This document shows positions 1-12,601 of a stretch of DNA of 64,000 bases, one piece after another; within the stretch, counting starts at the first letter, position 1, and every line of letters starts with the position of its first letter. The DNA lies in the NCBI GenBank assembly GCA_964035775.1, contig OZ038316.1, forward strand, positions 34,103,074 through 34,167,073, given 5' to 3'. The stretch comes from Osedax frankpressi. Its lineage: Eukaryota > Annelida > Polychaeta > Sabellida > Siboglinidae. The translations under genes were made by a program, and so were the position numbers. The notes beneath the pieces are model-generated. The model saw nothing but the letters and a program-made list of their open reading frames with translations. It was not told the origin of the DNA and made no database searches.

Positions 1-2948
1 TTACACTATATAACTTACACTATATAACTTACAATGTATAACTTACACTATATAACTTACACTATATAACTTACACTACATAACTTACACTATATAACTT
101 ACACTATATAACTTACACTATATAACTTACAATGTATAACTTACACTATATAACTTACACTATATAACTTACACTACATAACTTACACTATATAACTTAC
201 ACTATATAACTTACACTATATAACTTACACTATATAACTTACAATGTATAACTTACACTATATAACTTACACTATATAACTTACACTATATAACTTACAC
301 TACATAACTTACACTACATAACTTACAATGTATAACTTATACTATATAACTTACACTGTATAACTTACACTATATAACTTACACTATATAACTTACACTA
401 TATAACTTACACTATATAACTTACACTATATAACTTACACTATATAACTTACACTATATAACTTACACTATATAACTTACACTATATAACTTACACTATA
501 TAACTTACACTATATAACTTACACTATATAACTTACAATGTATAACTTACACTATATAACTTACACTATATAACTTACACTATATAACTTACACTATATA
601 ACTTACACTGTATAACTTACACTGTATAACTTACACTGTATAACTTACACTGTATAACTTACACTGTATAACTTACACTATATAACTTACACTATATAAC
701 TTACACTATATAACTTACACTATATAACTTACACTATATAACTTACACTGTATAACTTACACTATATAACTTACACTATATAACTTACACTATATAACTT
801 ACACTATATAACTTACACTATATAACTTACACTATATAACTTACACTATATAACTTACACTATATAACTTACACTATATAACTTACACTATATAACTTAC
901 ACTATATAACTTACACTATATAACTTACACTATATAACTTACACTGTATAACTTACACTATATAACTTACACTATATAACTTACACTATATAACTTACAC
1001 TATATAACTTACACTGTATAACTTACACTATATAACTTACAATGTATAACTTACACTATATAACTTACACTGTATAACTTACACTATATAACTTACACTA
1101 TATAACTTACACTATATAACTTACACTATATAACTTACACTGTATAACTTACACTATATAACTTACACTATATAACTTACACTATATAACTTACACTATA
1201 TAACTTACACTGTATAACTTACACTATATAACTTACACTGTATAACTTACACTATATAACTTACACTATATAACTTACACTATATAACTTACACTATATA
1301 ACTTACACTGTATAACTTACACTATATAACTTACACTATATAACTTACACTATATAACTTACACTATATAACTTACACTGTATAACTTACACTATATAAC
1401 TTACAATGTATAACTTACACTATATAACTTACACTATATAACTTACACTATATAACTTACAATGTATAACTTACACTATATAACTTACACTATATAACTT
1501 ACACTACATAACTTACACTACATAACTTACAATGTATAACTTATACTATATAACTTACACTGTATAACTTACACTATATAACTTACACTATATAACTTAC
1601 ACTATATAACTTACACTATATAACTTACACTATATAACTTACACTATATAACTTACACTATATAACTTACACTATATAACTTACACTATATAACTTACAC
1701 TATATAACTTACACTATATAACTTACACTATATAACTTACACTATATAACTTACAATGTATAACTTACACTATATAACTTACACTATATAACTTACACTA
1801 TATAACTTACACTATATAACTTACACTGTATAACTTACACTGTATAACTTACACTGTATAACTTACACTGTATAACTTACACTGTATAACTTACACTATA
1901 TAACTTACACTATATAACTTACACTATATAACTTACACTATATAACTTACACTATATAACTTACACTGTATAACTTACACTATATAACTTACACTATATA
2001 ACTTACACTATATAACTTACACTATATAACTTACACTATATAACTTACACTATATAACTTACACTATATAACTTACACTATATAACTTACACTATATAAC
2101 TTACACTATATAACTTACACTATATAACTTACACTATATAACTTACACTATATAACTTACACTGTATAACTTACACTATATAACTTACACTATATAACTT
2201 ACACTATATAACTTACACTATATAACTTACACTGTATAACTTACACTATATAACTTACAATGTATAACTTACACTATATAACTTACACTGTATAACTTAC
2301 ACTATATAACTTACACTATATAACTTACACTATATAACTTACACTATATAACTTACACTGTATAACTTACACTATATAACTTACACTATATAACTTACAC
2401 TATATAACTTACACTATATAACTTACACTGTATAACTTACACTATATAACTTACACTGTATAACTTACACTATATAACTTACACTATATAACTTACACTA
2501 TATAACTTACACTATATAACTTACACTGTATAACTTACACTATATAACTTACACTATATAACTTACACTATATAACTTACACTATATAACTTACACTGTA
2601 TAACTTACACTATATAACTTACAATGTATAACTTACACTATATAACTTACACTGTATAACTTACACTATATAACTTACACTATATAACTTACACTATATA
2701 ACTTACACTATATAACTTACACTATATAACTTACACTGTATAACTTACACTATATAACTTACACTATATAACTTACACTATATAACTTACACTATATAAC
2801 TTACACTGTATAACTTACACTATATAACTTACACTGTATAACTTACACTATATAACTTACACTGTATAACTTACACTATATAACTTACACTATATAACTT
2901 ACACTGTATAACTTACACTATATAACTTACACTATATAACTTACACTA
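1..2948. repeat. 14-bp satellite-like array with about 1.2 kb higher-order period
   Basis: The unit is TTACACTATATAAC, about 210 copies, with variants in which the central ACTATA becomes ACTGTA, ACTACA or AATGTA. The array runs off the left edge of the window. The pattern of variants recurs: the single TTATACTATA variant lies at 337 and again at 1541 (1204 bp, 86 units), and a run of five TGTA variants begins at 603 and again at 1821. This shows a higher-order duplication with a one-unit difference. There are no coding features. Confidence 0.95.
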
Positions 2949-3345
2949 AATGTGTTATTTATTGATTCACTACAAAAGTGTTCCTTCCTATTTGTATAGA
3001 AACCCATTCACATCTCTGCTCAAACCTCTGCACCCAGACCTCTTACCTCACACCTATGCCCAATATGCTCCCCCTACTATACCAACTCCCCCCACACCTA
3101 TTTCCCCCCCCCCACTATATCCACTCCCCCACACCTATTTCCCCCCCCCACTATATCCACTCCATCCATACATATTCTCCCCCCACTACACCCACTCCCC
3201 GTGACACATATTCTCCACCCATTACACCAACTCCTCCCACTCACTTACACTCACTTACACTTACACTCACTTACACCCACTTATACCCATAACCCCATAC
3301 ATCTATACACTCCCGCATTACACTGCAATGTATACTCTCCACAAC
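2949..3345. repeat. C-rich minisatellite stretch
   Basis: After a short unique junction, the plus strand carries degenerate repeats of CCCCCACTATATCCACTC and CACACCTATTTC type (about 3060-3200), then CACTTACACT repeats (3236-3285). Open frames through it are proline/threonine-rich by composition only. No gene is seen. Confidence 0.75.
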
Positions 3346-3735
3346 GTCGGTAGGGTTCTCAAACCCCCACATATTACCCCTAACCCTCTCCTCGTGCCCA
3401 CACCCGCCCACTCCCATCTCCATCCCACCCTCGCATCCCACTGCTCATAATGACATACATACTCTTCCTCTCCCAACTCCGGGCACCTCCCCCCCCACCC
3501 CCGCATCTCGCCTGCCACTAATTGCGTATGTTTTGACGCGTGTCATGTGTCACGTGTCACCTCGAGTAATATAGACATCAACCCCCGAGTGATCTGTTTG
3601 CTTGTATCTAGACTTGTTAATTTTGATACTAAAATAAAGATAAGTCCCTAGACGCAACATACAAACATACGTACACTTACATACACGCTCGCGTACATAT
3701 GCTTATATACAGAATGTATATAGGCATACACACTC
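3346..3735. other. Unique spacer with an E-box pair
   Basis: This non-repetitive and relatively GC-rich segment lies between two arrays. At about 3541-3561 it contains GTGTCATGTGTCACGTGTCA, with a CACGTG E-box. A minus-strand open frame of 66 codons at 3318-3518 resembles no family I know and is probably chance. No splice-bounded exon is apparent. Confidence 0.4.
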
Positions 3736-4612
3736 AAATACACACAAACATACCCACGCATACACAAACATACCCACGCATACAAAAACATACCCACGCA
3801 TACACAAACATACCCACGCATACACAAACATACCCACGCATACACAAACATACCCACCCATACCCACCCATACCCACGCATACCCACCCATACCCACGCA
3901 TACCCACCCATACCCACGCATACACAAACATACACAAACATACACAAACATACACAAACATACCCACGCATACACAAACATACCCACGCATACACAAACA
4001 TACCCACGCATACACAAACATACCCACGCATACACAAACATACCCACCCATACCCACCCATACCCACGCATACCCAAACATACCCACGCATACACAAACA
4101 TACACACGCTTAACCACACATACCCACGCATACACAAACATACCCACCCATACCCACCCATACCCACGCATACACAAACATACACACGCTTAACCACACA
4201 TACCCACGCATACACAAACATACCCACCCATACCCACCCATACCCACGCATACACAAACATACCCACACATACACAAACATACCCACCCATACCCAAACA
4301 TACACACGCATACACAAACATACCCACCCATACACACCCATACCCACCCATACCCACGCATACACAAACATACCCACCCATACCCAAACATACCCACGCA
4401 TACACAAACATACCCACACATACACAAACATACCCACCCATACCCAAACATACCCACGCATACCCAAACATACCCACGCATACACAAACATACCCACACA
4501 TACCCAAACATACCCACCCATACCCACCCATACCCACCCATACCCACCCATACACACCCATACCCACCCATACCCACGCATACACAAATATACCCACGCA
4601 TACACAAACATA
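3736..4612. repeat. 10-bp minisatellite (three interleaved unit types)
   Basis: The decamers TACCCACGCA, TACACAAACA and TACCCACCCA alternate in pairs and longer blocks over about 880 bp. The minus strand reads as open Gly/Tyr/Val/Cys-rich frames simply because 10-bp units rarely form stops here. There is no gene. Confidence 0.93.
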
Positions 4613-4689
4613 CGTGTACAAGGATACTTTATAATATTTGCATTTTCTCTGTGTTAATTGTTGTTTAATTACGCAGTTCATTCTTTGAA

Positions 4690-5740
4690 CTATGTACAGT
4701 GTACACTAACTCGAGTACAGCATAACCTGTATATTGTACACTATACTCAGTACACTGTACAGTGTACACTAACTCGAGTACAGCATAACCTGTATATTGT
4801 ACACTATACTCAGTACACTGTACAGTGTACACTAACCCGAGTACAGCATAACCTGTATATTGTACACTATACTCAGTACACTGTACAGTGTACACTAACC
4901 CGAGTACAGCATAACCTGTATATTGTACACTATACTCAGTACACTGTACAGTGTACACTAACCCGAGTACAGCATAACCTGTATATTGTACACTATACTC
5001 AGTACACTGTACAGTGTACAGTGTACACTAACCCGAGTACAGCATAACCTGTATATTGTACACTATACTCGGTACACTGTACAGAGTACACTAACCCGAG
5101 TACAGCATAACCTGTATATTGTACACTATACTCAGTACACTGTACAGTGTACAGTGTACACTAACCCGAGTACAGCATAACCTATATATTGTACACTATA
5201 CTCAGTACACTGTACAGTGTACACTAACCCGAGTACAGCATAACCTGTATATTGTACACTATACTCAGTACACTGTACAGAGTACACTAACCCGAATACA
5301 GCATAACCTGTATATTGTACACTATACTCAGTACACTGTACAGTGTACAGTGTACAGTGTACACTAACCCGAGTACAGCATAACCTGTATATTGTACACT
5401 ATACTCAGTACACTGTACAGTGTACACTAACCCGAGTACAGCATAACCTGTATATTGTACACTATACTCAGTACACTGTACAGTGTACACTAACCTGCAT
5501 ACAGCATAACCTGTATATTGTACACTATACTCAGTACACTGTACAGTGTACACTAACCCGAGTACATCATAACCTGTATATTGTACACTATACTCAGTAC
5601 ACTGTACAGTGTACTGAGTACTGAGTACCTGAGTACAGCATAACCTGTATATTGTACACTATACTCAGTACAGTGTATACTATAATGTGTACACTCGGTA
5701 TATTGACAGTGTACTCTGTACAGTGTATAGTGTATAGTGT
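4690..5740. repeat. 63-bp minisatellite carrying a perfect 18-bp palindrome
   Basis: About 15 units lie 63 bp apart (for example CATAACCTGT at 4721 and 4784). Each unit holds the self-complementary GTACACTGTACAGTGTAC followed by CATAACCTGTATATTG. Some units carry extra 9-bp ACAGTGTAC insertions inside the palindrome. The right end (5600-5740) is scrambled. Both strands are open over long stretches, but this follows from the repeat. Confidence 0.93.
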
Positions 5741-5867
5741 ACAGTGTATAATATACATTAAGGTGGATCATTGATAACAGTTATAAAGTCTATTGTATAA
5801 ATATAATAGGTGGTACTACATATAAGACAAAGACCATAGTTTAATTTTTTATGATGGTTTGCTTATC

Positions 5868-6415
5868 TATTTAATTAATATATTACTTACTTAATTAATA
5901 TATTACTTACTTAATTAATATATTACCTAATTAATTAATATATTACTTATTTAATTAATATATTACTTACTTAATTAATATATTACTTACTTAATATATA
6001 TATTACCTAATTAATTAATATATTACTTATTTAATTAATATATTACTTACTTAATTAATATATTACTTACTTAATTAATATATTACCTAATTAATTAATA
6101 TATTACTTATTTAATTAATACATTACTTACTTAATTAATATATTACTTACTTAATTAATATATTACTTGCTTAATTAATATATTACTTAATTAATTAATA
6201 TATTACTTGCTTAATTAATATATTACTTACTTAATTAATATATTACCTAATTAATTAATATATTACTTATTTAATTAATACATTACTTACTTAATTAATA
6301 TATTACTTACTTAATTAATATATTACTTGCTTAATTAATATATTACTTACTTAATTAATATATTACTTGCTTAATTAATATATTACCTAATTAATTAATA
6401 TATTATTTAATTACT
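5868..6415. repeat. 20-bp AT-rich minisatellite
   Basis: The unit is TTAATTAATATATTACTTAC with variants CTAA, TTAT and TTGC in the last bases, about 27 copies. There is no coding content. Confidence 0.93.
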
Positions 6416-7504
6416 TAATTGGTCTTTAACTTTTCTCTCTCTGATCTCTCAAGTGGTACTATGCAAATCCAACAAAATTAGATAATATTACTTGTCTAGA
6501 TCTACATTATTGTCTTTGCTAGACAATGCATGCTAAGTTGCATTGTCAGTCTAGCCACTTATCAAAGGTTTTGTATAATGGCCTAGTTTCAATAACAATG
6601 GAAACTGTTTAGCATTATTGTTTGGTATATTTGAAAAGGTATTTGGCAAATACCTTTACTATTTGCTCAAAATATCAATGATTATATAATTAAATGGTTA
6701 AAAAATTCTCATTATATCCTGAGTTTTCAATTATTAATGATATTTTTTTATATTTAATTCAAATAAAGAATAGTAATATATGCTATATTTACTAATATTA
6801 ATAATTCATTTTTTTTGACAAATTTAATTTTGTTGTTAAATTTATTCATTAATTTGTATCATTATTTTATAGGATTATATTATTTATACAAGTATAACAA
6901 TATTGCTGTATCCAATAGAATATTACTTTAGTAGTGTACAAAATTAATAACATAATAAATATTAAAGAGAAAAATGAATAAAAAATATTACAACAAATAT
7001 TCACTACAATCTATGATTCCAAAGTGTAATGTTATTTATTATATCAATAATATACCAAAAGAGTTTGGAATTAAAACAATAAATATTAAAATATCAAAGA
7101 AAAAAGTAATCATATTTTTATATAACATATATAGATAACAAATTAATTTAAATTATTTGCTTTATTTGTAATTTTTAATTTTCTAGTCTGCAATCTATCA
7201 AAAATAAGATTAATAAACTATATTGTAACCGATAAATTAACTACACCTTAGAAATGACCCAGCAACATGTTGATGTAATATCCATAAACTAATAGTTTTA
7301 ATAAACCATTTGATAATTTACTAAGTAGACAAAAATAGAAGAAATTATGCAATGCTGGCATATATAATATATATTATATATATAATATATATATATATAT
7401 ATCCTGTAATGAGAACATGATATGTAATACTCCCCTGCTCTGATTATAATTATGTTGCTTACTGTGCTTACTGTGTTATCTACCTATACATAAGTATATG
7501 TATA

Positions 7505-7548
<44 letters not shown>

Positions 7549-8825
7549 ATGTAATTCTAAATATAGATGCTAAGTAACTAGCATAAGCTGGTATTTTCCA
7601 GAGAACATTTCTCTTAACTCATTTATTATGTATGCATATCATTTTTAATCTTGCTACATAGTACATTGTGCATCGTACATATTATATGAGTAATAGTATG
7701 TTTATATACATATATATGTATATATGGTAGAGTATAGGGTACAACTATAGTTCAATTTCAAAGGGAATTTTTACATAAACTTTTCTCTAGACAATTATAT
7801 TTATTTAAAGTTTTTATATAATTGTATCATATTTACATTTAATCTTACTACAAGTTTTCAAGTAATTTACCTTAAAATTTTCTTTAAAATAAAAAAATAA
7901 ACAATAAATTCTAAATATAATTTATTACATTTTTTGGAATTACAAAATTAGAAATATTATTTTTAGAAAACTAAAAAGTTAAAAAATAACAAATGTGTTC
8001 TGTTGTAATGATAATAGTTATTGTTATGAAGTATTGTTAATAAAGTTAATCAGTAAATTGTATTAAATGTGTTATAAACTAAATCAGTGTTTTTTTATTA
8101 TGTACAAATGAAATCACATTTTAATCAAATAAAACTTGTCCTGATTTTTAGATATTTTTTTTTATATTTCATATTTAAAAATATTAATTAATCTATTAAA
8201 TTAATTCTTTATTAGATTTATATTTTTTCATTAAAGTACAAAATCTTTTTTAAATTACAAGTTTATATTTTTTTAATTTATTTTGGCAATTTCAATGTAA
8301 TTGCATTATAATATATAATTCTAATCAATACTATTGTTAGAAACGAATTGTCAATATAAAACAATAGGAAATATGAACAAAAATATGCTTAAATAATCTA
8401 GTAATTATTTTATCAAATCATTATTTCTTTTTATATTTCCTTGAATTTGAATTTATTTATTTAAATCAATTAATAAACAATAGTTCAATGGCATATAATG
8501 TAATAGACAATAGTTTGTTTGATAGAAACCATTACAACTGAAACCATTGTTTAAATAAAAATAATGTATACTAAATCGTTTATAATCATATAATTAAACA
8601 ATAATTGTAATATATATCTACTGAATACTATTACTCAATACTATTAACTAGAGATAACACAGTTAACACAGTTATATAACATGATTCAGACCAGTCACAC
8701 CCGAATGTACACAAATTGTGTTTTTATGCTTCATAAGCAAATAAAACACTTGCGATTACTTTTGTGATTTGCAAAATTCTTTTATTATATTTTCTATTTT
8801 TTTACAAACTTCATTCATTCGTACG
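6416..8825. other. AT-rich intergenic DNA, no gene seen
   Basis: About 2.4 kb of very AT-rich sequence holds short AT or TA runs at 7370-7402 and 7505-7547. I found no splice-bounded open frame or recognisable element. It separates the left arrays from the first coding exons. Confidence 0.6.
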
Positions 8826-8935
8826 CCTGCGCTTATATAATGTGTCACGTTGTGTCACGTGTCACGTGTGTCACGGGGTGATGTGTATCGCGGGGTAGGT
8901 TGAAATTATTGGGAGATTTGTGGCCTAAATAAGGC
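8826..8935. promoter_or_regulatory. Possible promoter or enhancer: repeated CACGTG/TCACG motifs
   Basis: Within about 40 bp there are four TCACG motifs and two CACGTG E-boxes (GTGTCACGTGTCACGTGTGT at about 8852), preceded by a TATATAA-like run at 8833. The first coding-looking exon of the plus-strand gene begins about 50 bp downstream, so this could be its promoter or an intronic element. The motifs are seen; the role is inferred. Confidence 0.35.
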
Positions 8936-8981
8936 GTCGGGGTATGAATATCCTTTCTATTGCAACTGTCTACCATACCAG

Positions 8982-9156
8982 AACTATCTTCAAGTTGAAC
9001 AAGGTTGGAGATGTACTGTGGAAGGTCGTAGATGGCGCCGAACCCATGCCTTTCTTTCACTGCGAGACCTACGAAGTGACCCCTGACCCTCGACGCACTT
9101 CGTCCTACTTGTTACGCATGATCGCGCCCTCTCTCGGCGTCGAGGTCGAATTTGTG
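8982..9156 (+). CDS. Putative exon 1 of unrecognised plus-strand gene
   Basis: The exon reads TIFKLNKVGDVLWKVV... to ...GVEVEFV: 58 codons after one leading base (needs phase 2 upstream). The acceptor is CTACCATACCAG and the donor GTG|GTTAGC leaves phase 0. It is clearly richer in GC and in balanced codons than its surroundings. I do not recognise the family. The frame also stays open upstream to an ATG at 8944, so a start there is possible, in which case the acceptor is not real. A minus-strand frame overlaps it but lacks good splice borders. The next exon is hidden by or beyond the assembly gap. Confidence 0.5.
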
Positions 9157-9449
9157 GTTAGCGTTACCCCGCCGACCTACTTAACTGTAAACCCACTCGT
9201 GTTTAATTCACCTTTATACTCCTTCATCGTATTTACATAGTTGACTTTTAGACGAGCCACTGGCTGATGAATTATATATATGTATTGCATAATATTGATA
9301 TGTATTGTGTGGTTTATTGAGGTATGCTTGGTATTTTGCATGTCGAATTTTGAGCAATAATTGTGGCATTTTAATGACAGTTTTATTAGTTATTCAGCTG
9401 CAAAATACCACAATTTCTATTTAACAACACCTCAGTTGTAGGATTCCTT

Positions 9450-9649
9450 NNNNNNNNNNNNNNNNNNNNNNNNNNNNNNNNNNNNNNNNNNNNNNNNNNN
9501 NNNNNNNNNNNNNNNNNNNNNNNNNNNNNNNNNNNNNNNNNNNNNNNNNNNNNNNNNNNNNNNNNNNNNNNNNNNNNNNNNNNNNNNNNNNNNNNNNNNN
9601 NNNNNNNNNNNNNNNNNNNNNNNNNNNNNNNNNNNNNNNNNNNNNNNNN
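9450..9649. other. Assembly gap of 200 N
   Basis: A run of 200 N interrupts the plus-strand gene. The round length suggests a scaffold gap of unknown true size. At least part of the following exon may be missing. Confidence 0.98.
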
Positions 9650-9720
9650 CGAGACATGGTCGAGATCAAAAAGCTCAATGATAGCATCAACATCAGCATT
9701 TTAAGCATCATTAAGAAGAG
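9650..9720 (+). CDS. Putative exon 2 (5' end in the gap) of unrecognised plus-strand gene
   Basis: Only one plus frame is open from the gap edge: RDMVEIKKLNDSINISIL and onward to IIKK, ending AAGAG|GTTGCA in phase 2. This matches the phase required by the next exon at 10018. The segment is hydrophilic and probably helical, but too short to assign. Its left end is unknown because of the gap. Confidence 0.4.
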
Positions 9721-10017
9721 GTTGCAATTAGTTTGGAAGTAGACTTCGATTTGAAACCTTATCGCGTTACAATTTCACTTTCAATATCCACATCGCTAAT
9801 CTAATCTGCTTCGATTACATATCCAATATAGATTAGAGAATAAACTATTCGAATTGTATGCTTTATATTGTATAGACATTCCAAAAGCAATTTATAAAAA
9901 TAAATATTGATATTTATCAAGAATGCTCTAGAATCATTTATAGTTTATATTTCTCCGCAATTTCCGGAAGTCTTTATTTAATCCGCTCTTCCCTTATTCC
10001 TCGTCGACTCTACGCAG

Positions 10018-10183
10018 GGACGAGTTTTTCAGTCGTAGCGAGCAGTTCCGAGTCGTAGCTGTCTGCGGATTCCTCGAGTCGATTGCCCAAGACACGCCGA
10101 TGTTCATCGTGAAACTCAACGACTTGATCTCATTCGTCGGAGAGAAAATCACTCACCGCGATTGGAAGTATGTCTTCAAGCTG
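10018..10183 (+). CDS. Putative exon 3 of unrecognised, possibly ARM/HEAT-like gene
   Basis: A strong pyrimidine tract and acceptor (TCTTCCCTTATTCC...ACGCAG) precede a frame beginning DEFFSRSEQFRVVAVCGFLE. It continues through IAQDTPMFIVKLNDLI and FVGEKITHRDWKYVFKL to a GTGATG donor in phase 0. An alternative donor (GTG|GTTAGT, ending 10198) keeps the same phase and adds five residues. Alternating hydrophobic helices would suit an armadillo or HEAT-type fold, but that is a guess. Composition and splice borders strongly suggest real coding sequence. Confidence 0.6.
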
Positions 10184-10380
10184 GTGATGTGTCGCGTGGT
10201 TAGTTGCGCGACCATTTCGGGCGAGGCGAAGGCAGTTTGGTGTTGTTTCGGGGATAGTTGGTTTGGTTAGCAATTAGTTATCTAGAAGTAGTTAAAACTT
10301 CAGCTAATAATTGTAATTAAAATTTGTTAAGTTGTTTTTTTCTCTTATTCTATTTATATCAATATTATAGATATTGCTAA

Positions 10381-10515
10381 ATATACTTGCTAAGTATACT
10401 TGCTAAGTATACTTGCTAAGTATACTTGGTAATATACTTGGTAATATACTTGGTAATATACTTGGTAATATACTTGGTAATATACTTGGTAGTATAGTTG
10501 GTAATATACTTTAAT
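10381..10515. repeat. 12/13-bp minisatellite in intron
   Basis: Four copies of a 13-mer (ACTTGCTAAGTAT) are followed by about seven copies of a 12-mer (ATACTTGGTAAT). One unit type seems to have given rise to the other. It lies about 190 bp after the donor of the exon ending 10183. Confidence 0.85.
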
Positions 10516-11160
10516 TATCGTGACTTTAATACTCAGAATTTAGCTCGGAAAGTTAATTTAGTTAATTAAGTGCAAATAAAATTAAATTAAGTTAAAAATA
10601 AAAATATAGAAAGTTAAGAAAAATGAATATAAATTTATATTTCTGTAATATATTAATTTTGTATTTTTCAATTTTTTCTTAACTAATTTAATTACAACTA
10701 TTCTTAATTTAAATGTGTAGAAGTTATTATATGAGATCCTATTGTTAAAATAAATAAAATATTGGAGTGTTTTAATAATTCTAATAAATAATGTATTTTG
10801 TAATTATATAAAATCTTTCAACATATTAATTACATAAACAAAAGTCTTACAGTAAAGATTATTATTGTTATGTGATATCTATTTTAAAAATTTAATTTAA
10901 TATCTTCTAACATTTAATATATTTAGTAAATAAATTATTACTTAATTGACATTATATCTGTGTTTATATAGTTAGCATAAATAACCATTATATATTTATA
11001 TATGTATGCATAAAATTGTACCCGTTTATATAAATATGTTCGATATAAAGTTTAAAAATAACATTTGATTATTGTTTATATTAAAATTGTGTATTTTGTT
11101 TATAAAAAATGATCTACGTCATTATCTTGAATCCTGAATTAATGTGTTTTATTAGTAGTT
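10516..11160. other. AT-rich intron sequence, nothing seen
   Basis: No open splice-bounded frame and no recognisable motif between the 12/13-bp and 40-bp minisatellites. Confidence 0.5.
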
Positions 11161-11164
11161 AGAA

Positions 11165-11522
11165 GTAGTTGATGTAATTACAAGTAGTATGATGTATCTA
11201 GTAATTGTCAGATGTAATTACAGGTAGTTTAATGTATCTAGTAATTGTCACATGTAATTACAGGTAGTTTAATGTATCTAGTAATTGTCGGATGTAATTA
11301 CAGGTAGTTTAATGTATCTAGTAATTGTCGGATGTAATTACAGGTAGTTTAATGTATCTAGTAATTGTCAGATGTAATTACAGGTAGTTTAATGTATCTA
11401 GTAATTGTCAGATGTAATTACAGGTAGTTTAATGTATTTAGTAATTGTCTATTGTAATTACAGGTAGTTTAATGTACCTAGTAATTGTCGGATGTAATTA
11501 CAGGTAGTTTAATGTAATTACA
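11165..11522. repeat. 40-bp minisatellite in intron
   Basis: About nine copies of a 40-bp unit containing GATGTAATTACAGGTAGTTT and ATGTATCTAGTAATTGTC (CAGGTAGTTT starts at 11221, 11261 and 11301). The motif ATTACAG|GTAGTT resembles an acceptor and a donor back to back, so each unit could act as a cryptic splice site. Confidence 0.9.
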
Positions 11523-11748
11523 GTGGTCATATATAGTTAAAGCTAGTTTCAACAATTATTAGATAATACGTAACTAAAGTTATAAGAGTTCATTTGCAGT
11601 TGATTTCCTTATTTGAAACTATTTGCAGTATTTCGAAGTCATTTTATCCGGTCCGAGGTAGTAATCGTAATTCGCAGTAAATAAAGAACTTAAGCAGATG
11701 TTGTTAATAAGAGTTCGCTGTTTTTACTATTTGTCGAACACTTTTCAG

Positions 11749-11931
11749 TCGTGGTGGCTTCAGAAGATGAAGAACCACGGAGACTCACTACTTCCTGTGT
11801 TGCAGACACTCGTCGCTATTGTACGCAGGAACGAGTTTGAAGCCAGTCTGCACTCCCTGGGTCTCTTACACTCCGATGAGGGTCTTACTTCTACAAGCCA
11901 GCCTTTGAATTATCCTTCAGTTAGTCTTTAA
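11749..11931 (+). CDS. Putative exon 4 of unrecognised gene: terminal, or spliced on to the BTB exons
   Basis: The acceptor CACTTTTCAG is followed in phase 0 (matching the previous donor) by SWWLQKMKNHGDSLLPVLQT, then LVAIVRRNEFEASLHSLGLL and so on to a TAA at 11929-11931. An AATAAA at about 12003 could end the transcript. Alternatively, TCA|GTTAGT at 11919/11920 is a donor in phase 0, compatible with an acceptor at 12474/12475, which would fuse this gene to the BTB exons. The leucine-rich helical pattern suits an ARM-type repeat. I do not recognise the protein. Confidence 0.55.
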   Translation, partial: SWWLQKMKNHGDSLLPVLQTLVAIVRRNEFEASLHSLGLLHSDEGLTSTSQPLNYPSVSL

Positions 11932-11996
11932 TAGTCTTCAGTTAGTCTTTAACTAGTCTTTAATTAGTCTTTAATTAGTCTTTAGCTATTATTTAA
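11912..11996. repeat. Short tandem duplication over an exon end (AGTCTTTAATT type)
   Basis: The last codons of the preceding exon (TCAGTTAGTCTTTAA) are duplicated immediately downstream, then decay into AGTCTTTAATT repeats, five to six copies in all. Both the candidate stop codon and the candidate donor are thus present in more than one copy. Confidence 0.8.
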
Positions 11997-12214
11997 TAGT
12001 CTTAATAAACATCAATTGTGTTAGTTTTTATAATCTGTCTTCAAAGCTCTTCATTCATGAGGCTGGTAATTAATTAGCAATTTACTTTCAATATTTTTAC
12101 AATATTTAATAATAATCATTTTAAATAGATATTTTTGAACAATAAATATTTATCATGACTTTAAGACTGCATTTCTTTGAAATTTATATATGACTCTATT
12201 TATAAACATCATCT

Positions 12215-12360
12215 ATTTCCAGGACACCATCCAGGTCAATTTAGTTTTTATGTCACATAATTAATTAAAGTGTAAACATATTTTATTTTCTATAAAAATA
12301 TATTATGTTTACTTTTTATTTCAAATAATTATATAATAGTTACATCATTATTTGGTTACT
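12215..12360 (+). mobile_element. MITE-like dispersed repeat, copy A
   Basis: The left end is CCAGGACACCATCCAGGTCA and the right end AGTTACATCATTATTTGGTT. The AT-rich interior is shared with copies at 21079 and 63655. Copy B shows the clearest terminal inverted repeat. No coding capacity; probably a non-autonomous DNA transposon of about 140 bp. It lies between the unrecognised exons and the BTB exons. Confidence 0.55.
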
Positions 12361-12483
12361 TTGGTAAGCATCTACTATATATAAATATTAATATACTCAG
12401 TTTTTGTAAATTCTCCATCTTTATTTATTAATATAGATATTGTTTGTCTATTCTCTATATAATACAATTTGAAGTTAATTTCG

Positions 12484-12601
12484 ATGGAGTCGCTGTTCAA
12501 ATCCCCGACGCTCGAGACCAGCAAGAATGCAATAAATGCCGTCGAGTTATTAGCGAGTGGAGAAAAGTCCGACATGGTCTTCAAAGTGAAAATCATCGAT
12601 G
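12484..12601 (+). CDS. BTB-BACK protein, exon 1 (BTB start)
   Basis: First exon of a BTB/POZ-domain protein; such proteins dimerise and often act as substrate adaptors for Cullin-3 ligases. It reads MESLFKSPTLETSKNAINAV, then ELLASGEKSDMVFKVKIID. The LL-x-SGE-x-SD-x-x-F-x-V pattern is the first strand and helix of the BTB fold. It ends GATG|GTTATA in phase 1, which fits the next exon. The start is uncertain. ATG 12484 is chosen as a natural N terminus; an in-frame ATG lies at 12469, and an acceptor at 12474 would join upstream exons. The assembled six-exon reading is about 240 residues. Confidence 0.75.

Noticed and set aside
1-2948. Telomeric repeat at the window edge
   Set aside because: The unit is TTACACTATATAAC, not TTAGGG or a known variant. 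It has higher-order structure like an internal satellite.
1-6415. CRISPR-like look of direct repeats
   Set aside because: Repeats are head to tail without unique spacers, and the context is eukaryotic.
8845-9060. Minus-strand frame (GAIYDLPQYISNLVQL...) overlapping the 8982-9156 exon
   Set aside because: The plus frame has better splice borders and agrees in strand with following exons. The minus one has no partner exons. A residual doubt remains.
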